Shown one piece after another: positions 55,921-64,000 of a stretch of 64,000 nucleotides of DNA. The notes beneath the pieces were generated by a model, which saw only the letters and a program-made list of their open reading frames with translations, was not told where the DNA came from and made no database searches. The position numbers were made by a program, and so were the translations under genes. Every line of letters starts with the position of its first letter. Position 1 is the first letter of the stretch. The DNA lies in contig NZ_JAAAML010000001.1 of the NCBI RefSeq assembly GCF_024105735.1, positions 1,621,809 through 1,685,808 of the forward strand, read 5' to 3'. Origin of the DNA: Parahoeflea alexandrii. GTDB lineage: Bacteria; Pseudomonadota; Alphaproteobacteria; Rhizobiales; Rhizobiaceae.

Positions 55921-56565
55921 ATGGTGCGTGAACACATCGATACGATCGACTCGCTGCTTGCAAGGTATGTCGCAGGAACACTTCCGACACCAGCAAGGGT
56001 TCTCGTCGAGGCTCATCTCGAACTCAAGCCGAAGAACCGGATCAAGGTTGCCAATCTTGAATCAATGGCCGGCCTCGAGTTGATGGATATTGACCCGGTT
56101 CCTCTCAGCAACCGCGATGCCATGCTGGCTGCGGTGCTTGGATCATCCGCGCCCGAGGTTTCTGGACGCGACGCCGGTGGCTCTGAGCGGGTGTTTCCCA
56201 AGGCGCTTTACGATTTCGTCGGCTTTGACGCCGACGACGTACCGTGGCGCACGCGGATGCCCGGCTTCAAGGAATATGACATCGGCGAGATCGAAGGCTG
56301 CCATGTCAACCTGTTCTGGATTAAGCCAGGGCGTACGGTGCCGGCCCACACGCATGAAGGCAGCGAAATTTCGCTGGTGCTGGATGGTGCCTTCAGCGAT
56401 GCGCGCGGGCATTACGGACGGGGTGATATCTCGGTGGCCGACGACAGTGTCGATCACCGCCCGAATGCCGATATGGGTCGTCCGTGCATCGGATTGGCCG
56501 TCATGGATGCGCCGCTGAAGTTGACCGGGTCGTTCCGCCAGCTTATCGGAGATATCATCGGCTGA
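55921..56565 (+). CDS. chrR: ChrR-type zinc cupin anti-sigma factor
   Basis: A 214-residue ChrR-family protein. Residues 1-80 correspond to the sigma-binding domain and 95-195 to the cupin that senses singlet oxygen. The cupin metal ligands H143, H145, E149 and H179 are all present (VPAHTHEGSE; SVDHRP). In the anti-sigma domain, however, only H32 of the expected zinc set survives: the two cysteines of the HxxxCxxC motif are K36 and N39, so that zinc site is probably lost. In Rhodobacter, ChrR holds RpoE inactive until singlet oxygen; here no sigma gene adjoins it. Ribosome site weak. An alternative is a cupin paralogue that no longer binds sigma. Confidence 0.88.
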   Translation: MVREHIDTIDSLLARYVAGTLPTPARVLVEAHLELKPKNRIKVANLESMAGLELMDIDPVPLSNRDAMLAAVLGSSAPEVSGRDAGGSERVFPKALYDFVGFDADDVPWRTRMPGFKEYDIGEIEGCHVNLFWIKPGRTVPAHTHEGSEISLVLDGAFSDARGHYGRGDISVADDSVDHRPNADMGRPCIGLAVMDAPLKLTGSFRQLIGDIIG

Positions 56566-56597
56566 CGCCGCGCAAGCCTCGAATTTATTGAACCAAC

Positions 56598-56635
56598 AGG
56601 CCGTCTGGAACGTATCAGTTCCAGACGGCCTTTTT
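56598..56635 (+). terminator. Strong terminator between chrR and SDR gene
   Basis: A perfect 14-bp stem (AGGCCGTCTGGAAC / GTTCCAGACGGCCT) with a six-base loop followed by five T. Its tail ends 14 bases before the next ATG. Confidence 0.9.
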
Positions 56636-56649
56636 GATTGGAGAACCAG

Positions 56650-57459
56650 ATGAGCACATTTACCGCCAGCCCCGCAGATGGAGCCGTCTGGGTGACCGGA
56701 GCATCCAGCGGCATCGGCAAGGCGCTGGCGCTCAAGCTGGCCGCCGAAGGATTTACCGTTTATGCGACCGCACGCAGCGAAGATGCGCTGGCCAAACTTG
56801 CCGGCGAGGCGGAGAAGCTGAAGGGCCGGATCGTCGCCGCACCCGGGGACGTGACCGACAGCCAGGCAATGGCCCGAATTGCCGGGCACATCGACACCGA
56901 GGGCAAAGGGCTGGCGCTCGCAGTGTTCAATGCCGGGGTCTATCTCCCCGTTCATGGTGAAACACTGAAGGTCGGCGATTTTGACAAGACATTCGCGGTC
57001 AACCTGTCCGGCGTGGTCAACGGACTTGTTCCGGCCATCGACCGGATGAAAGCCCGCGGACGAGGTCAGATCGCCATCGTCTCGTCGGTGACGGGCTATG
57101 GCGGCATGCCGACAAGTGCAGCCTATGGTGCGACAAAAGCCGCGCTTATCAACATGGCGGAAAGCCTGAAATTCGATCTCGACAAATTCGGCGTGAGCAT
57201 CCAGGTGGTCAATCCCGGCTTCGTCGATACGCCGGCAACCGCGGACAACGCATTCGAAATGCCGGCTCTGCTGCAGCCGGAGGAGGCGGCCAAGCGCATC
57301 GCGCAAGGTCTGAAATCCGGATCTTTCGAGATCACGTTTCCACGCCGCTTCACCTATGTGCTCAAGGCGCTGCAGTTCCTGCCTTATCCAGCCTATTTCT
57401 GGCTGATGAACGCGGCGACCGGCTGGAAAAAGCGGCCGCTCGAAACGGCCACTGACTGA
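56650..57459 (+). CDS. short-chain dehydrogenase/reductase
   Basis: A 269-residue NAD(P)-dependent SDR. The nucleotide motif is TGASSGIG (16-23) and the catalytic triad is S of IVSSVTG (about 145) with YGATK (about 158-162). The C-terminal end is hydrophobic (FTYVLKALQFLPYPAYFWLM), suggesting contact with membrane or a lipid substrate. An SDR of this kind sits in the singlet-oxygen operon of Rhodobacter. ATG 56650 has GGAG six bases upstream; a TTG four codons earlier is in frame. The strong terminator just upstream implies its own promoter or reduced read-through. Confidence 0.88.
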   Translation: MSTFTASPADGAVWVTGASSGIGKALALKLAAEGFTVYATARSEDALAKLAGEAEKLKGRIVAAPGDVTDSQAMARIAGHIDTEGKGLALAVFNAGVYLPVHGETLKVGDFDKTFAVNLSGVVNGLVPAIDRMKARGRGQIAIVSSVTGYGGMPTSAAYGATKAALINMAESLKFDLDKFGVSIQVVNPGFVDTPATADNAFEMPALLQPEEAAKRIAQGLKSGSFEITFPRRFTYVLKALQFLPYPAYFWLMNAATGWKKRPLETATD

Positions 57460-57568
57460 GCTGCGGCGAGCGGTAGCGCGTGCAGTACGGCGCGCAAGAG
57501 GCTCTCCGGGAAATTCAATTCAAGAGATTTTATCCGCGTCGGTCGGTTTCGCGTGATTACATGATGCG

Positions 57569-58927
57569 TCAGGCGGACTCGATCCGCTGACGCAAGGAAC
57601 GTTGGGTTTCTTCGTCCAGCGGGAAATTCCACATGATGGCGATGCTGGCGAGCTTCGCGGCAATCGGCACCCAGGCGTAGGCGACGGCCAGCGCCGTCAG
57701 TCCTTCTCCGGTCGCGTTGCTTTCAGCCGGGTCGAACCCGAAGGCGGCAAGCGCCGGGAAAACCACGCCGACGCCGCCGGCAAGCGATAGCTTGGTTGCC
57801 AGACTCCAGGCAGCGAAATAGGTGCCTGACCGTTGTTCGCCGGAGGCTGCGGTGTCGACATCGATGACGTCCGCCTGAATTGCAGGCGGAAGGGTCAGGT
57901 CAAATCCGAGCAACACGCCGGTCAGGGCGCAGATGACGGCAAAAGCGATCAGACTGCCCTCGGGCAGAAGCGGCGCAGGCGCGAATGCGACACAGGCGGC
58001 CAGCATGCCGTAGCACCAGGCGCGGTGCTTGCCGACCTTTCGCGCCACCCATGCCGCCAGTGGTACGCCTGCGATAGCGCACAGAAAATAGAAGAACAGC
58101 AGAGGACCGCGCGCGTCGGGAAGGCCCAGACGCGCGGAGACAAAATAGAGAAACAATGTCGCCGGTATGCCGTTTGCCAATCCGTTGAGAAAGAACGCCA
58201 CGATCAGCCGAACGAATGGCCGGTTGCGAACGAGATGCGAGAGACCTGACTTGAGATCGACGCGGACCCGCGAATGTTCAATCGGTTCCGGCGTCAGAGA
58301 GACCGCCAGGGCGCCGAACAGCGGCAGGCCGATCAGGATGGTCAGCCCGAGCACGGCAAGGCCATGGACGCCGTCGGCTTGGTCAAACCCGATCGTGAAG
58401 GGCAGGGCGATGGCAATCAGGGTTCCAACCAGGATCAGGCCCTCGCGCCAGGCGGTGATCCGCGAGCGGCCGTGATAGTCGGTCGCAAGTTCGGCGCCCC
58501 AGGCCGCAAATGGGATCATGGCGGAGGTGTAGCCGAGAGACAGCATCAGGCCCCAGACCGCCAGCCACAGCACGGTTGCATCGACGGGAGGCCAGAACAG
58601 CATGAAGGCCGAGATCGCGGTTAGGGGCAGGCTGATCGCGAAAAGCGCGCGGCGGCGGCCGAAGCGGGGCCGGAACCTGTCTGCGGCCCAGCCGATCAGC
58701 GGATCGTTGACCGCATCGAAAATCCTCACCAGCAGCAGCGCGAAGCCGACCGAAGCCAGCGAAAGGCCGAGTGTCTCGGTGTAGAAGGTCGGAACCAGCA
58801 CATAGAGCGGCAATGTCAGTGCCGCCAGCGGAATGGCCGGCAGCGCATAGGCCACGATCCGGGTCAACGCGAGGCGCTCGGGTGTCACCTGCGGGCTACG
58901 GGAGGCAGTATCGGAGCTTGCGGCCAA
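57569..58927 (-). CDS. MFS transporter, GPH (glycoside/cation symporter) family
   Basis: A 452-residue membrane protein with about 12 helices, of the MFS_2/GPH type. LVRIFDAVNDPLIGWAADR (near 67) and RFGRRRALFAI (near 88) are the classic loop 2-3 signature. Family members carry sugars or other small molecules with cations; the substrate here is unknown. A transporter of this family belongs to the RpoE-regulated singlet-oxygen operon of Rhodobacter. The start is TTG 58927 with GGATGAA upstream; no in-frame ATG fits better. Confidence 0.85.
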   Translation of the reverse strand: MAASSDTASRSPQVTPERLALTRIVAYALPAIPLAALTLPLYVLVPTFYTETLGLSLASVGFALLLVRIFDAVNDPLIGWAADRFRPRFGRRRALFAISLPLTAISAFMLFWPPVDATVLWLAVWGLMLSLGYTSAMIPFAAWGAELATDYHGRSRITAWREGLILVGTLIAIALPFTIGFDQADGVHGLAVLGLTILIGLPLFGALAVSLTPEPIEHSRVRVDLKSGLSHLVRNRPFVRLIVAFFLNGLANGIPATLFLYFVSARLGLPDARGPLLFFYFLCAIAGVPLAAWVARKVGKHRAWCYGMLAACVAFAPAPLLPEGSLIAFAVICALTGVLLGFDLTLPPAIQADVIDVDTAASGEQRSGTYFAAWSLATKLSLAGGVGVVFPALAAFGFDPAESNATGEGLTALAVAYAWVPIAAKLASIAIMWNFPLDEETQRSLRQRIESA

Positions 58928-59018
58928 TGTTTCATCCGGGGTTTGGCCGGACCCTAGCGGTCGGGACCTTGAGAAATGTTGGGTGTATGGTTGGATACGC
59001 TGCGAAGCCGGAAATGGT

Positions 59019-59050
59019 TCACCCCGCCGAAGATCGCTTCAGCGGGGTGA
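59019..59050 (-). terminator. Hairpin after cyclopropane synthase gene
   Basis: TCACCCCGC pairs with GCGGGGTGA over 9 bp with an inner GAAG/CTTC pairing. No clear T-run follows on the minus strand, so it may be a Rho-assisted or 3'-stabilising hairpin. Confidence 0.45.
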
Positions 59051-59069
59051 CAAGACGTGTTCGGTGTGA

Positions 59070-60320
59070 TCAGCTGTAGACGACCTGCCGGACATTGATG
59101 TGACCGGAGCGGAAACCGGCTTCGCAATAGTACATGTAAAATTCCCACAGCCGTCTGAAGCGAAGATCGAAGCCCATCGGCTGGATTTCGTCCCAGGCAT
59201 TCCAGAAGCGCTGGCGCCATTCGGCCAGAGTGCGGCCGTAGTCGGGCCCGAAGGCGCGATGCCCGACCATTTCAAGCTCGGCAGCCTCGCCAAGAGATTT
59301 GAGATGGTTTTCGGTCGGCAGCATGCCGCCGGGGAAGACGTAGCGCTGGATGAAGTCGGGATTGGCGCGATAGGCCTCATAGGCGTCGGGCTTGATGGTG
59401 ATGATCTGCAGGCCGGCCTTGCCCCCGGGCTTGAGGCACTGACGGACCTTGGAGAAGTAGGTGGGCCAGTACTTTTCACCCACCGCCTCGAACATCTCGA
59501 TCGAGACGATCCCGTCATATTTGCCGGTTTCGTCGCGATAATCCTGGAACCGAAGGTCGACCTTGTCGGAAAGACCAGCCTTTTCAATGCGCTCGCGTGC
59601 AAACGCCAGCTGTTCCCTGGAGATGGTGAGGCCGGTGACACGGCACCCGATTTCGCTTGCGGCGAACTCCGCAAAACCACCCCAGCCGCAGCCGATCTCA
59701 AGCACATGATCGCCGGCCTTGAGGCCCGCGGCCTCGGCAAGTGCGCGGTATTTTGCCGTCTGGGCGCTGGCCAGATCATTGGCGCCGTCACTGTACAGCG
59801 CCGAGGAATAGGTCATCGTCTCGTCGAGCCATTTCGAGTAGAAGGTGTTGCCGAGATCATAATGAGCCGAGATGTTCTTCCTGGCCTGCGACCGCGAGTT
59901 CGATCTGAGCCAGTGACGGATAAGCTCCACGACACGGGCGATGCCGCGCGCGCCGCTGGCCAAATTGTCTCCGACTTCCACATTGACCAGAAACAACTCG
60001 AGAAAGGCCGTCACATCCGGGCTTTCCCAGTCGCCGTCGATGTAGGACTCGGCAACCCCGATGGTCCCACCGGTGAGGGCACGATGGGCAAGATTCCAGT
60101 TGTGCAGGATCAGCGTTGCATCGGGGCCTTCGGACCTGCCCTCTATAAGCACCATACGGCCGTCGGGCATGCGGATTGACAATCGCCCGTGTGCCATGTG
60201 CAGCAGGCCGCGCAAGGCAATCTTGGCCTTGGCCGGCAGCCCCCGAAGATAGGCTGACAAATTGTCGGTTGAGAGCTTTTCAACCGCTTGAGTTTCATTC
60301 CAGGTGGCTTCAGTCTTCAT
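59070..60320 (-). CDS. cyclopropane-fatty-acyl-phospholipid synthase
   Basis: A 416-residue SAM-dependent enzyme that adds a methylene bridge to unsaturated phospholipid acyl chains. The SAM motif is VLEIGCGWGGFAEFA (about 200-214); NISAHYDLGNTFYSKWLDE and MTYSSALY precede it, and FIQRYVFPGGMLPT and SIEMFEAVGEKYW are family motifs. ATG 60320 follows GGAGG. In Rhodobacter this enzyme is part of the ChrR regulon, giving furan or cyclopropane fatty acids that quench singlet oxygen. Co-transcribed with the two upstream genes (38-base gap). Confidence 0.93.
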   Translation of the reverse strand: MKTEATWNETQAVEKLSTDNLSAYLRGLPAKAKIALRGLLHMAHGRLSIRMPDGRMVLIEGRSEGPDATLILHNWNLAHRALTGGTIGVAESYIDGDWESPDVTAFLELFLVNVEVGDNLASGARGIARVVELIRHWLRSNSRSQARKNISAHYDLGNTFYSKWLDETMTYSSALYSDGANDLASAQTAKYRALAEAAGLKAGDHVLEIGCGWGGFAEFAASEIGCRVTGLTISREQLAFARERIEKAGLSDKVDLRFQDYRDETGKYDGIVSIEMFEAVGEKYWPTYFSKVRQCLKPGGKAGLQIITIKPDAYEAYRANPDFIQRYVFPGGMLPTENHLKSLGEAAELEMVGHRAFGPDYGRTLAEWRQRFWNAWDEIQPMGFDLRFRRLWEFYMYYCEAGFRSGHINVRQVVYS

Positions 60321-60357
60321 GATAGCAGCCTCCTCCGTCTCGCCAATGTTTCACTCG

Positions 60358-61209
60358 TCACGGCCTTGCCGCCTGACTTTCGAACTCTTCCCGGTCACGA
60401 TAACTCGTTGCGGGAGGCGGCGCCGGGCGCGGCACATAACGCACCCCCTTGAGCCACAATTTGAGCGCCTCGTAGTGGATGCCACCGACAATCTTCCACG
60501 TCAGCAGTGGAATCTGCAAGAGGCAGCCCAAAATTGACGGTGTTGTCAGGGCCCGTCTCTGGCCACTGTAGGTGGCAGCAAGCAGCGGCCCGGAGCGATC
60601 TGTTTCCAGAATGCGCCACCTGATCTGCTCGCCCGGAATGTTCATACGGAAATTGTAGCGCGCCTGCATCTCGATGAAGGGCGAGACGTAGAAGAGCTTT
60701 GAACGGCTCTGACGTATTCCGGCGGGTGTCATGTCGCCCGGCTCGAGCTTGCAGACATAGGTGTGGTTTTCGCCAAACGTGTTGCGCACCTCGTAAACCA
60801 GCGCCAGCAGCTCTCCGGCCTCGTCATAAGCGTAGTAGACTGACAGCGGATTGAAGACCTGGCCGAAGATGCGCGGATAGCAGGCCAGTTCGATGCGTGC
60901 GGCGGGCCGGTCAAGACCTGCATCGGTGAGCAGGGCGTTGACATGGGCGCGCAGGGACGGCTGTTTCGCGCCTCGCAGGTGGTCAGCCTCGTGGAAGGAG
61001 GCGACATTTGCCCGGTTGACCGAGAACAGCGGCGAAAGCCGGTCGGCCTCGTCGAGACGATCGAGATCGATCAGCAGCGAATAGACCCGGTAGCGGAACC
61101 GGTGGCCGACGGGTTTCATGCGCTGGTGCATGACATCACCGGCATAAAGGCATGCCGGTGATCTGGCGGCGTCCGGATCCGCCGAGGCGGATTGTGGGGC
61201 ATGTTTCAT
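60358..61209 (-). CDS. DUF1365 family protein
   Basis: A 283-residue DUF1365 protein. HRFRYRVYSLLIDLD (about 35-49), YPRIFGQVFNPLSVYYAYDE (about 109-128) and NHTYVCKLEPGD are the signature parts, and KLFYVSPFIEM lies in the middle. The family nearly always stands between an FAD oxidoreductase and a cyclopropane-type synthase, as here, and is implicated in making or modifying unusual fatty acids. Biochemistry is unknown. ATG 61209 lies two bases past the upstream stop; no signal peptide. Confidence 0.92.
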   Translation of the reverse strand: MKHAPQSASADPDAARSPACLYAGDVMHQRMKPVGHRFRYRVYSLLIDLDRLDEADRLSPLFSVNRANVASFHEADHLRGAKQPSLRAHVNALLTDAGLDRPAARIELACYPRIFGQVFNPLSVYYAYDEAGELLALVYEVRNTFGENHTYVCKLEPGDMTPAGIRQSRSKLFYVSPFIEMQARYNFRMNIPGEQIRWRILETDRSGPLLAATYSGQRRALTTPSILGCLLQIPLLTWKIVGGIHYEALKLWLKGVRYVPRPAPPPATSYRDREEFESQAARP

Positions 61210-61211
61210 GA

Positions 61212-62552
61212 TCACGCAGCCACTTCTGTGATTTGCGCCGGGTCCTTGCGCCACGGCAGAACCGCGCCGAGCGCTTCTGCTGCCAGAATGCCTGAGGTCA
61301 GTCCGTCCTCGTGAAAGCCGTAGCCGGTCCAGGCGCCGGCAAACAGAGTGTTGTTGTCACCCTGGATCTGCCGCAGCCGCGCCTGGACATCCATCGCATC
61401 CGAACCGAACTGCGGATGGTCATAGCTGAATTCGCCGAAAACCAGCTCGGGCCGCGGCTCCCGGTCGGGATTGAGCGTGACGAACAACGGTTTGGAGGCG
61501 TCAATGCCCTGCAGCCGGTTCATCCAGTAGGAGACGGCTACATTGGCATCGCTGCGCTGATCGGAGGAGCGCAGGTAGTTCCAGGACGCCCAGACCTTCT
61601 TGCGGGTCGGCATCAAGCGATCGTCACGGTGCAGCAGCACACGGTTTGGACTGTAGGGTATGGCGCTGAGGATTGATGTTTCCTGTTCGGTCGGCCGGTC
61701 AAGAATGCGCAGTGCCTGGTCGGTGTGGCAGGCAAGAATGACTCGGTCATAGGACATGGTCGCGCCGCTGGTGTCGAGAATGTCGACGCCGTCCGCGCTC
61801 CGGCGCACCGACACCACGCCGGCATCGAGGCGGACGCGGTCTCCGAGCGGCGCCAGCAACTTGGTCAGATAGTTGCGGCTGCCGCCGGTCACGGTGCGCC
61901 AGGTTGGGCGCTCGGAATAGATGAGCCGGTGGTTCTCGAAGAAGTTGACGAAATAGGTAGCCGGGAACTCCATCATCCGCTTGGCCGGAGTCGACCAGAT
62001 GGCTGCCGCCATCGGAACCAGATAATTGTTCATGAAGCCGGGCGAAAAGCCCCGCCAGTTGAGATAATCGCCGATCGAGCGTGCGGCGAGGTGGCCCTCG
62101 GCGCGATCGAGCAGACAGATCTTGTTGAAGCGAAGGATCTCACGCAGCATCAGCAGGAACGAGGGACGCAGAAGATTGCGTTTCTGGGCGAACAGCGTCG
62201 AGAGATTGTCGCCACCCCATTCGAGCTTGCCGTAGTCCAGTGACAGGGCAAAGCTCATGTCGCTGTCATGGGTTGTCACATCGAGGTGCTCGAACAGCGC
62301 GGTGAGGTTCGGGTAGTTCAGCTCGTTGTAGACGATGAAGCCGGTATCCACCGAGATCGGGGCGCCGTCATAGTCAATGTCGACCGTTGCCGTATGCCCG
62401 CCCGGCCGTTTTTCGGCTTCGTAGAGCGTGACGTCATGCAGATCGCGCATGGCCCAAGCCGCGGAAGCGCCGGAAATGCCCGAGCCGACAACGGCCACTT
62501 TCAGGCGCTTGGGGCTCGTGGTGGCCGGGAAGGGTTTCATGTGTACGTTCAT
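61212..62552 (-). CDS. FAD-dependent oxidoreductase (COG2907-type amine oxidase family)
   Basis: A 446-residue flavoprotein of the NAD(P)-binding/amine-oxidase-like type. The FAD-binding start is VAVVGSGISGASAAWAM (20-36), with EAEKRPGGHTATVD (about 45-58), and the C-terminal LFAGAWTGYGFHEDGLTSG completes the flavin site. Members of this branch are found beside DUF1365 and CFA synthase and are thought to desaturate or oxidise fatty acyl chains. ATG 62552 overlaps the photolyase stop by four bases (ATGA). Substrate unproven. Confidence 0.92.
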   Translation of the reverse strand: MNVHMKPFPATTSPKRLKVAVVGSGISGASAAWAMRDLHDVTLYEAEKRPGGHTATVDIDYDGAPISVDTGFIVYNELNYPNLTALFEHLDVTTHDSDMSFALSLDYGKLEWGGDNLSTLFAQKRNLLRPSFLLMLREILRFNKICLLDRAEGHLAARSIGDYLNWRGFSPGFMNNYLVPMAAAIWSTPAKRMMEFPATYFVNFFENHRLIYSERPTWRTVTGGSRNYLTKLLAPLGDRVRLDAGVVSVRRSADGVDILDTSGATMSYDRVILACHTDQALRILDRPTEQETSILSAIPYSPNRVLLHRDDRLMPTRKKVWASWNYLRSSDQRSDANVAVSYWMNRLQGIDASKPLFVTLNPDREPRPELVFGEFSYDHPQFGSDAMDVQARLRQIQGDNNTLFAGAWTGYGFHEDGLTSGILAAEALGAVLPWRKDPAQITEVAA

Positions 62553-64000
62553 GCGGCATCCTTGATCTGCTTATAGGCGTCCAGCGCGCGCTCTCGCGCC
62601 CGTTTATGGTCGACAATCGGTGTAGGGTATGTGTCACCGAGGGAAACGCCAGCGGTTTTGAGAACCTTGTCGGGCGCGCTCCACGGTTTATGGATGAATT
62701 TGGCCGGCATCTTTTCCAGTTCGGGCACAAATCGACGGACATAGTCTCCTTGAGGATCGAATTTCTCGCCCTGAAGCACCGGATTGAAGATCCTGAAATA
62801 GGGAGCCGCATCGGCGCCGGAACCTGCGACCCATTGCCAGCTTGCCGCGTTGGAGGCGGCGTCGGCATCGACGAGGGTGTCCCAGAACCATTCCTCGCCC
62901 TTGCGCCAGTCGATCATCAGATGCTTGGTGAGAAAGGACGCAACCACCATGCGGATGCGGTTGTGCATCCAGCCTGTCTGCCAGAGCTGGCGCATTCCTG
63001 CATCAACGATGGGATATCCGGTCTGCCCCTTCTGCCACGCAACCAACGCCTCGTCGTCATTGAGCCAGGGGAAGTCATCGAACTTGGAGTTGTGGTTTTT
63101 CTTCGCGAGTTCCGGTTGGTTGACCAGCAGGTGCCAGGAGAACTCACGCCAGCCGACTTCCTTGCGAAACGTGGTGCGATCATCGGAAGAGGCGCTGGTG
63201 TCCGCGTCCCTCATGGCTTCGATGATCTGTGCTGGCGAGATTTCGCCGTTGGCAAGGTGCGGCGAGAGGCCGGATGTGGCATCCACGCCGGGGATATCGC
63301 GACGCTCGGAGTAGCCCTTGAGCCGGTCTTCCAGGAAGTCGGCCAGCCGTTGTCGGGCGCCCGCTTCCCCGGGCGTCCAGGTCTCCCTGAGCCCTCCCGA
63401 CCAGTCGGGCTTGGTTGGAAGCAGACCCCAATCCTCAAGGTTTTCCGATTCGAGCCTGGAAATGCCGGGGAAGGCCTTGAGACTTTCGGGGGCGTCAAGC
63501 GGCGGCCGGTTTTCGATGCCGGATTCGATGGCACGCCAGAACGGGCTGTAGACCTTGTAGTAGGTTCCCGATCCCGTGCGCAGCCGGGTCGGCTCGTGCA
63601 GCAACTGACCGGGAAAGCTTTCCGCCACAAGCTCGTCTGACTGGAGTTCGGCCTTGAGAGCCGCATCGGCATCGCTGAAGGCCGGGTCGTATCTGCGGTT
63701 CCAGTACACTGTCGAGGCGCCTGTGGCCTTGACCAGCTGCGGGATCAGCTCAGCGGGCTTGCCGGTGAGCAGGACGAGCGGAGTTCCGCGGTTCTCGAGG
63801 TCGGACGCCAGCCGCGCAAGCGAATGATGGAGCCACCATTGCCGTGCCGCCCCGAGCGGGCGTGCCGAGCACGAGGTTTCTCGTATGTAGACCGGAATCA
63901 GGGACGCGTGGCTGCAAGCGGCAGCCAGCGCCTCGTTGTCGGAGAGCCGCAGGTCACCGCGAAACCAGACAATCGCCGGGCTCTCCAGATGGTCTGTGTC
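62549..64000 (-). CDS. phr: deoxyribodipyrimidine photolyase (5' end beyond window)
   Basis: A cryptochrome/photolyase-family protein, 483 residues visible; the frame stays open to the window edge at AIVWFRGDLRLSDN, so only about ten residues are missing. The N-terminal antenna domain (through GASTVYWNRRYDP) and the FAD domain (GTYYKVYSPFW, WREFSWHLL, GYPIVDAGMRQLWQTGWMHN, DADAASNAASWQWVAGSG, RIFNPVLQG) are intact. It uses light to split cyclobutane pyrimidine dimers. A GTG at 63709 gives a false internal start. First visible gene of the operon FAD-DUF1365-CFA. Confidence 0.94.
   Translation of the reverse strand, partial: DTDHLESPAIVWFRGDLRLSDNEALAAACSHASLIPVYIRETSCSARPLGAARQWWLHHSLARLASDLENRGTPLVLLTGKPAELIPQLVKATGASTVYWNRRYDPAFSDADAALKAELQSDELVAESFPGQLLHEPTRLRTGSGTYYKVYSPFWRAIESGIENRPPLDAPESLKAFPGISRLESENLEDWGLLPTKPDWSGGLRETWTPGEAGARQRLADFLEDRLKGYSERRDIPGVDATSGLSPHLANGEISPAQIIEAMRDADTSASSDDRTTFRKEVGWREFSWHLLVNQPELAKKNHNSKFDDFPWLNDDEALVAWQKGQTGYPIVDAGMRQLWQTGWMHNRIRMVVASFLTKHLMIDWRKGEEWFWDTLVDADAASNAASWQWVAGSGADAAPYFRIFNPVLQGEKFDPQGDYVRRFVPELEKMPAKFIHKPWSAPDKVLKTAGVSLGDTYPTPIVDHKRARERALDAYKQIKDAA

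Noticed and set aside
1..64000. CRISPR array, prophage, insertion sequence or integrase
   Set aside because: No regularly spaced direct repeats and no transposase, integrase or phage structural motif were seen in the translations.

Overview
The window reads as a chromosomal segment of an alphaproteobacterium of the order Hyphomicrobiales (Rhizobiales), close to the Rhizobiaceae/Hoeflea type. The signs are a high-GC background, a suf operon led by a second NifS/IscS-type cysteine desulfurase, Irr-, RirA- and NrdR-like sites, a class II (B12) ribonucleotide reductase as nrdJ, two chemoreceptors, DUF6481, HlyU-family and DUF1203 proteins. The genus is inference. No phage, plasmid, IS element, CRISPR array or rRNA operon was found.

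Layout. 0.5-1.2 kb: alpha/beta hydrolase. 1.3-8.7 kb: complete suf iron-sulfur operon (desulfurase, sufB, sufC, sufD, sufS, sufT, sufA) behind an Irr-type box and closed by a terminator. 8.7-12.1 kb: hydratase-like protein coupled to a dimethylglycine/sarcosine dehydrogenase-type flavoprotein. 12.4-18.6 kb: tamA-tamB envelope assembly pair. 18.7-21.2 kb: msrB-msrA-selO redox repair group. 21.3-25.7 kb: CPA antiporter, short PhnA-domain protein, secreted glycerophosphodiesterase, PPP-type phosphatase, DUF6481. 25.7-26.9 kb: AT-rich island with two unrecognised genes, bordered by two palindromic elements. 26.9-30.9 kb: nrdJ behind a tandem pair of NrdR boxes. 31.4-45.2 kb: NUDIX, a chemoreceptor coupled to a small membrane protein, gpt, LysE exporter, UspA, CinA-like, wrbA, tRNA-Leu(TAA), lipoprotein, soluble chemoreceptor, TrkH, threonine ammonia-lyase, hydrolase, PilZ. 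45.3-55.6 kb: Tat-exported nucleotidase, HlyU, secreted protein, iron-regulated siderophore-interacting protein, Lrp/ald divergent pair, DUF1203, GNAT, sseA, alaX-cysK. 55.8-64 kb: a photo-oxidative (singlet oxygen) stress cluster of chrR, SDR, GPH/MFS transporter, cyclopropane fatty acid synthase, DUF1365, FAD oxidoreductase and photolyase; the photolyase runs off the right edge.

Common themes are iron/sulfur metabolism (suf, siderophore reductase, sseA, cysK) and oxidative damage repair (Msr, SelO, WrbA, the ChrR cluster). The observations I would check first are the orphan ChrR-type anti-sigma factor, which has lost the zinc cysteines of its sigma-binding domain yet sits behind a good RpoE/ChrR-type promoter, and the AT-rich two-gene island. 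All family calls come from reading the translated sequences; no database search was run.
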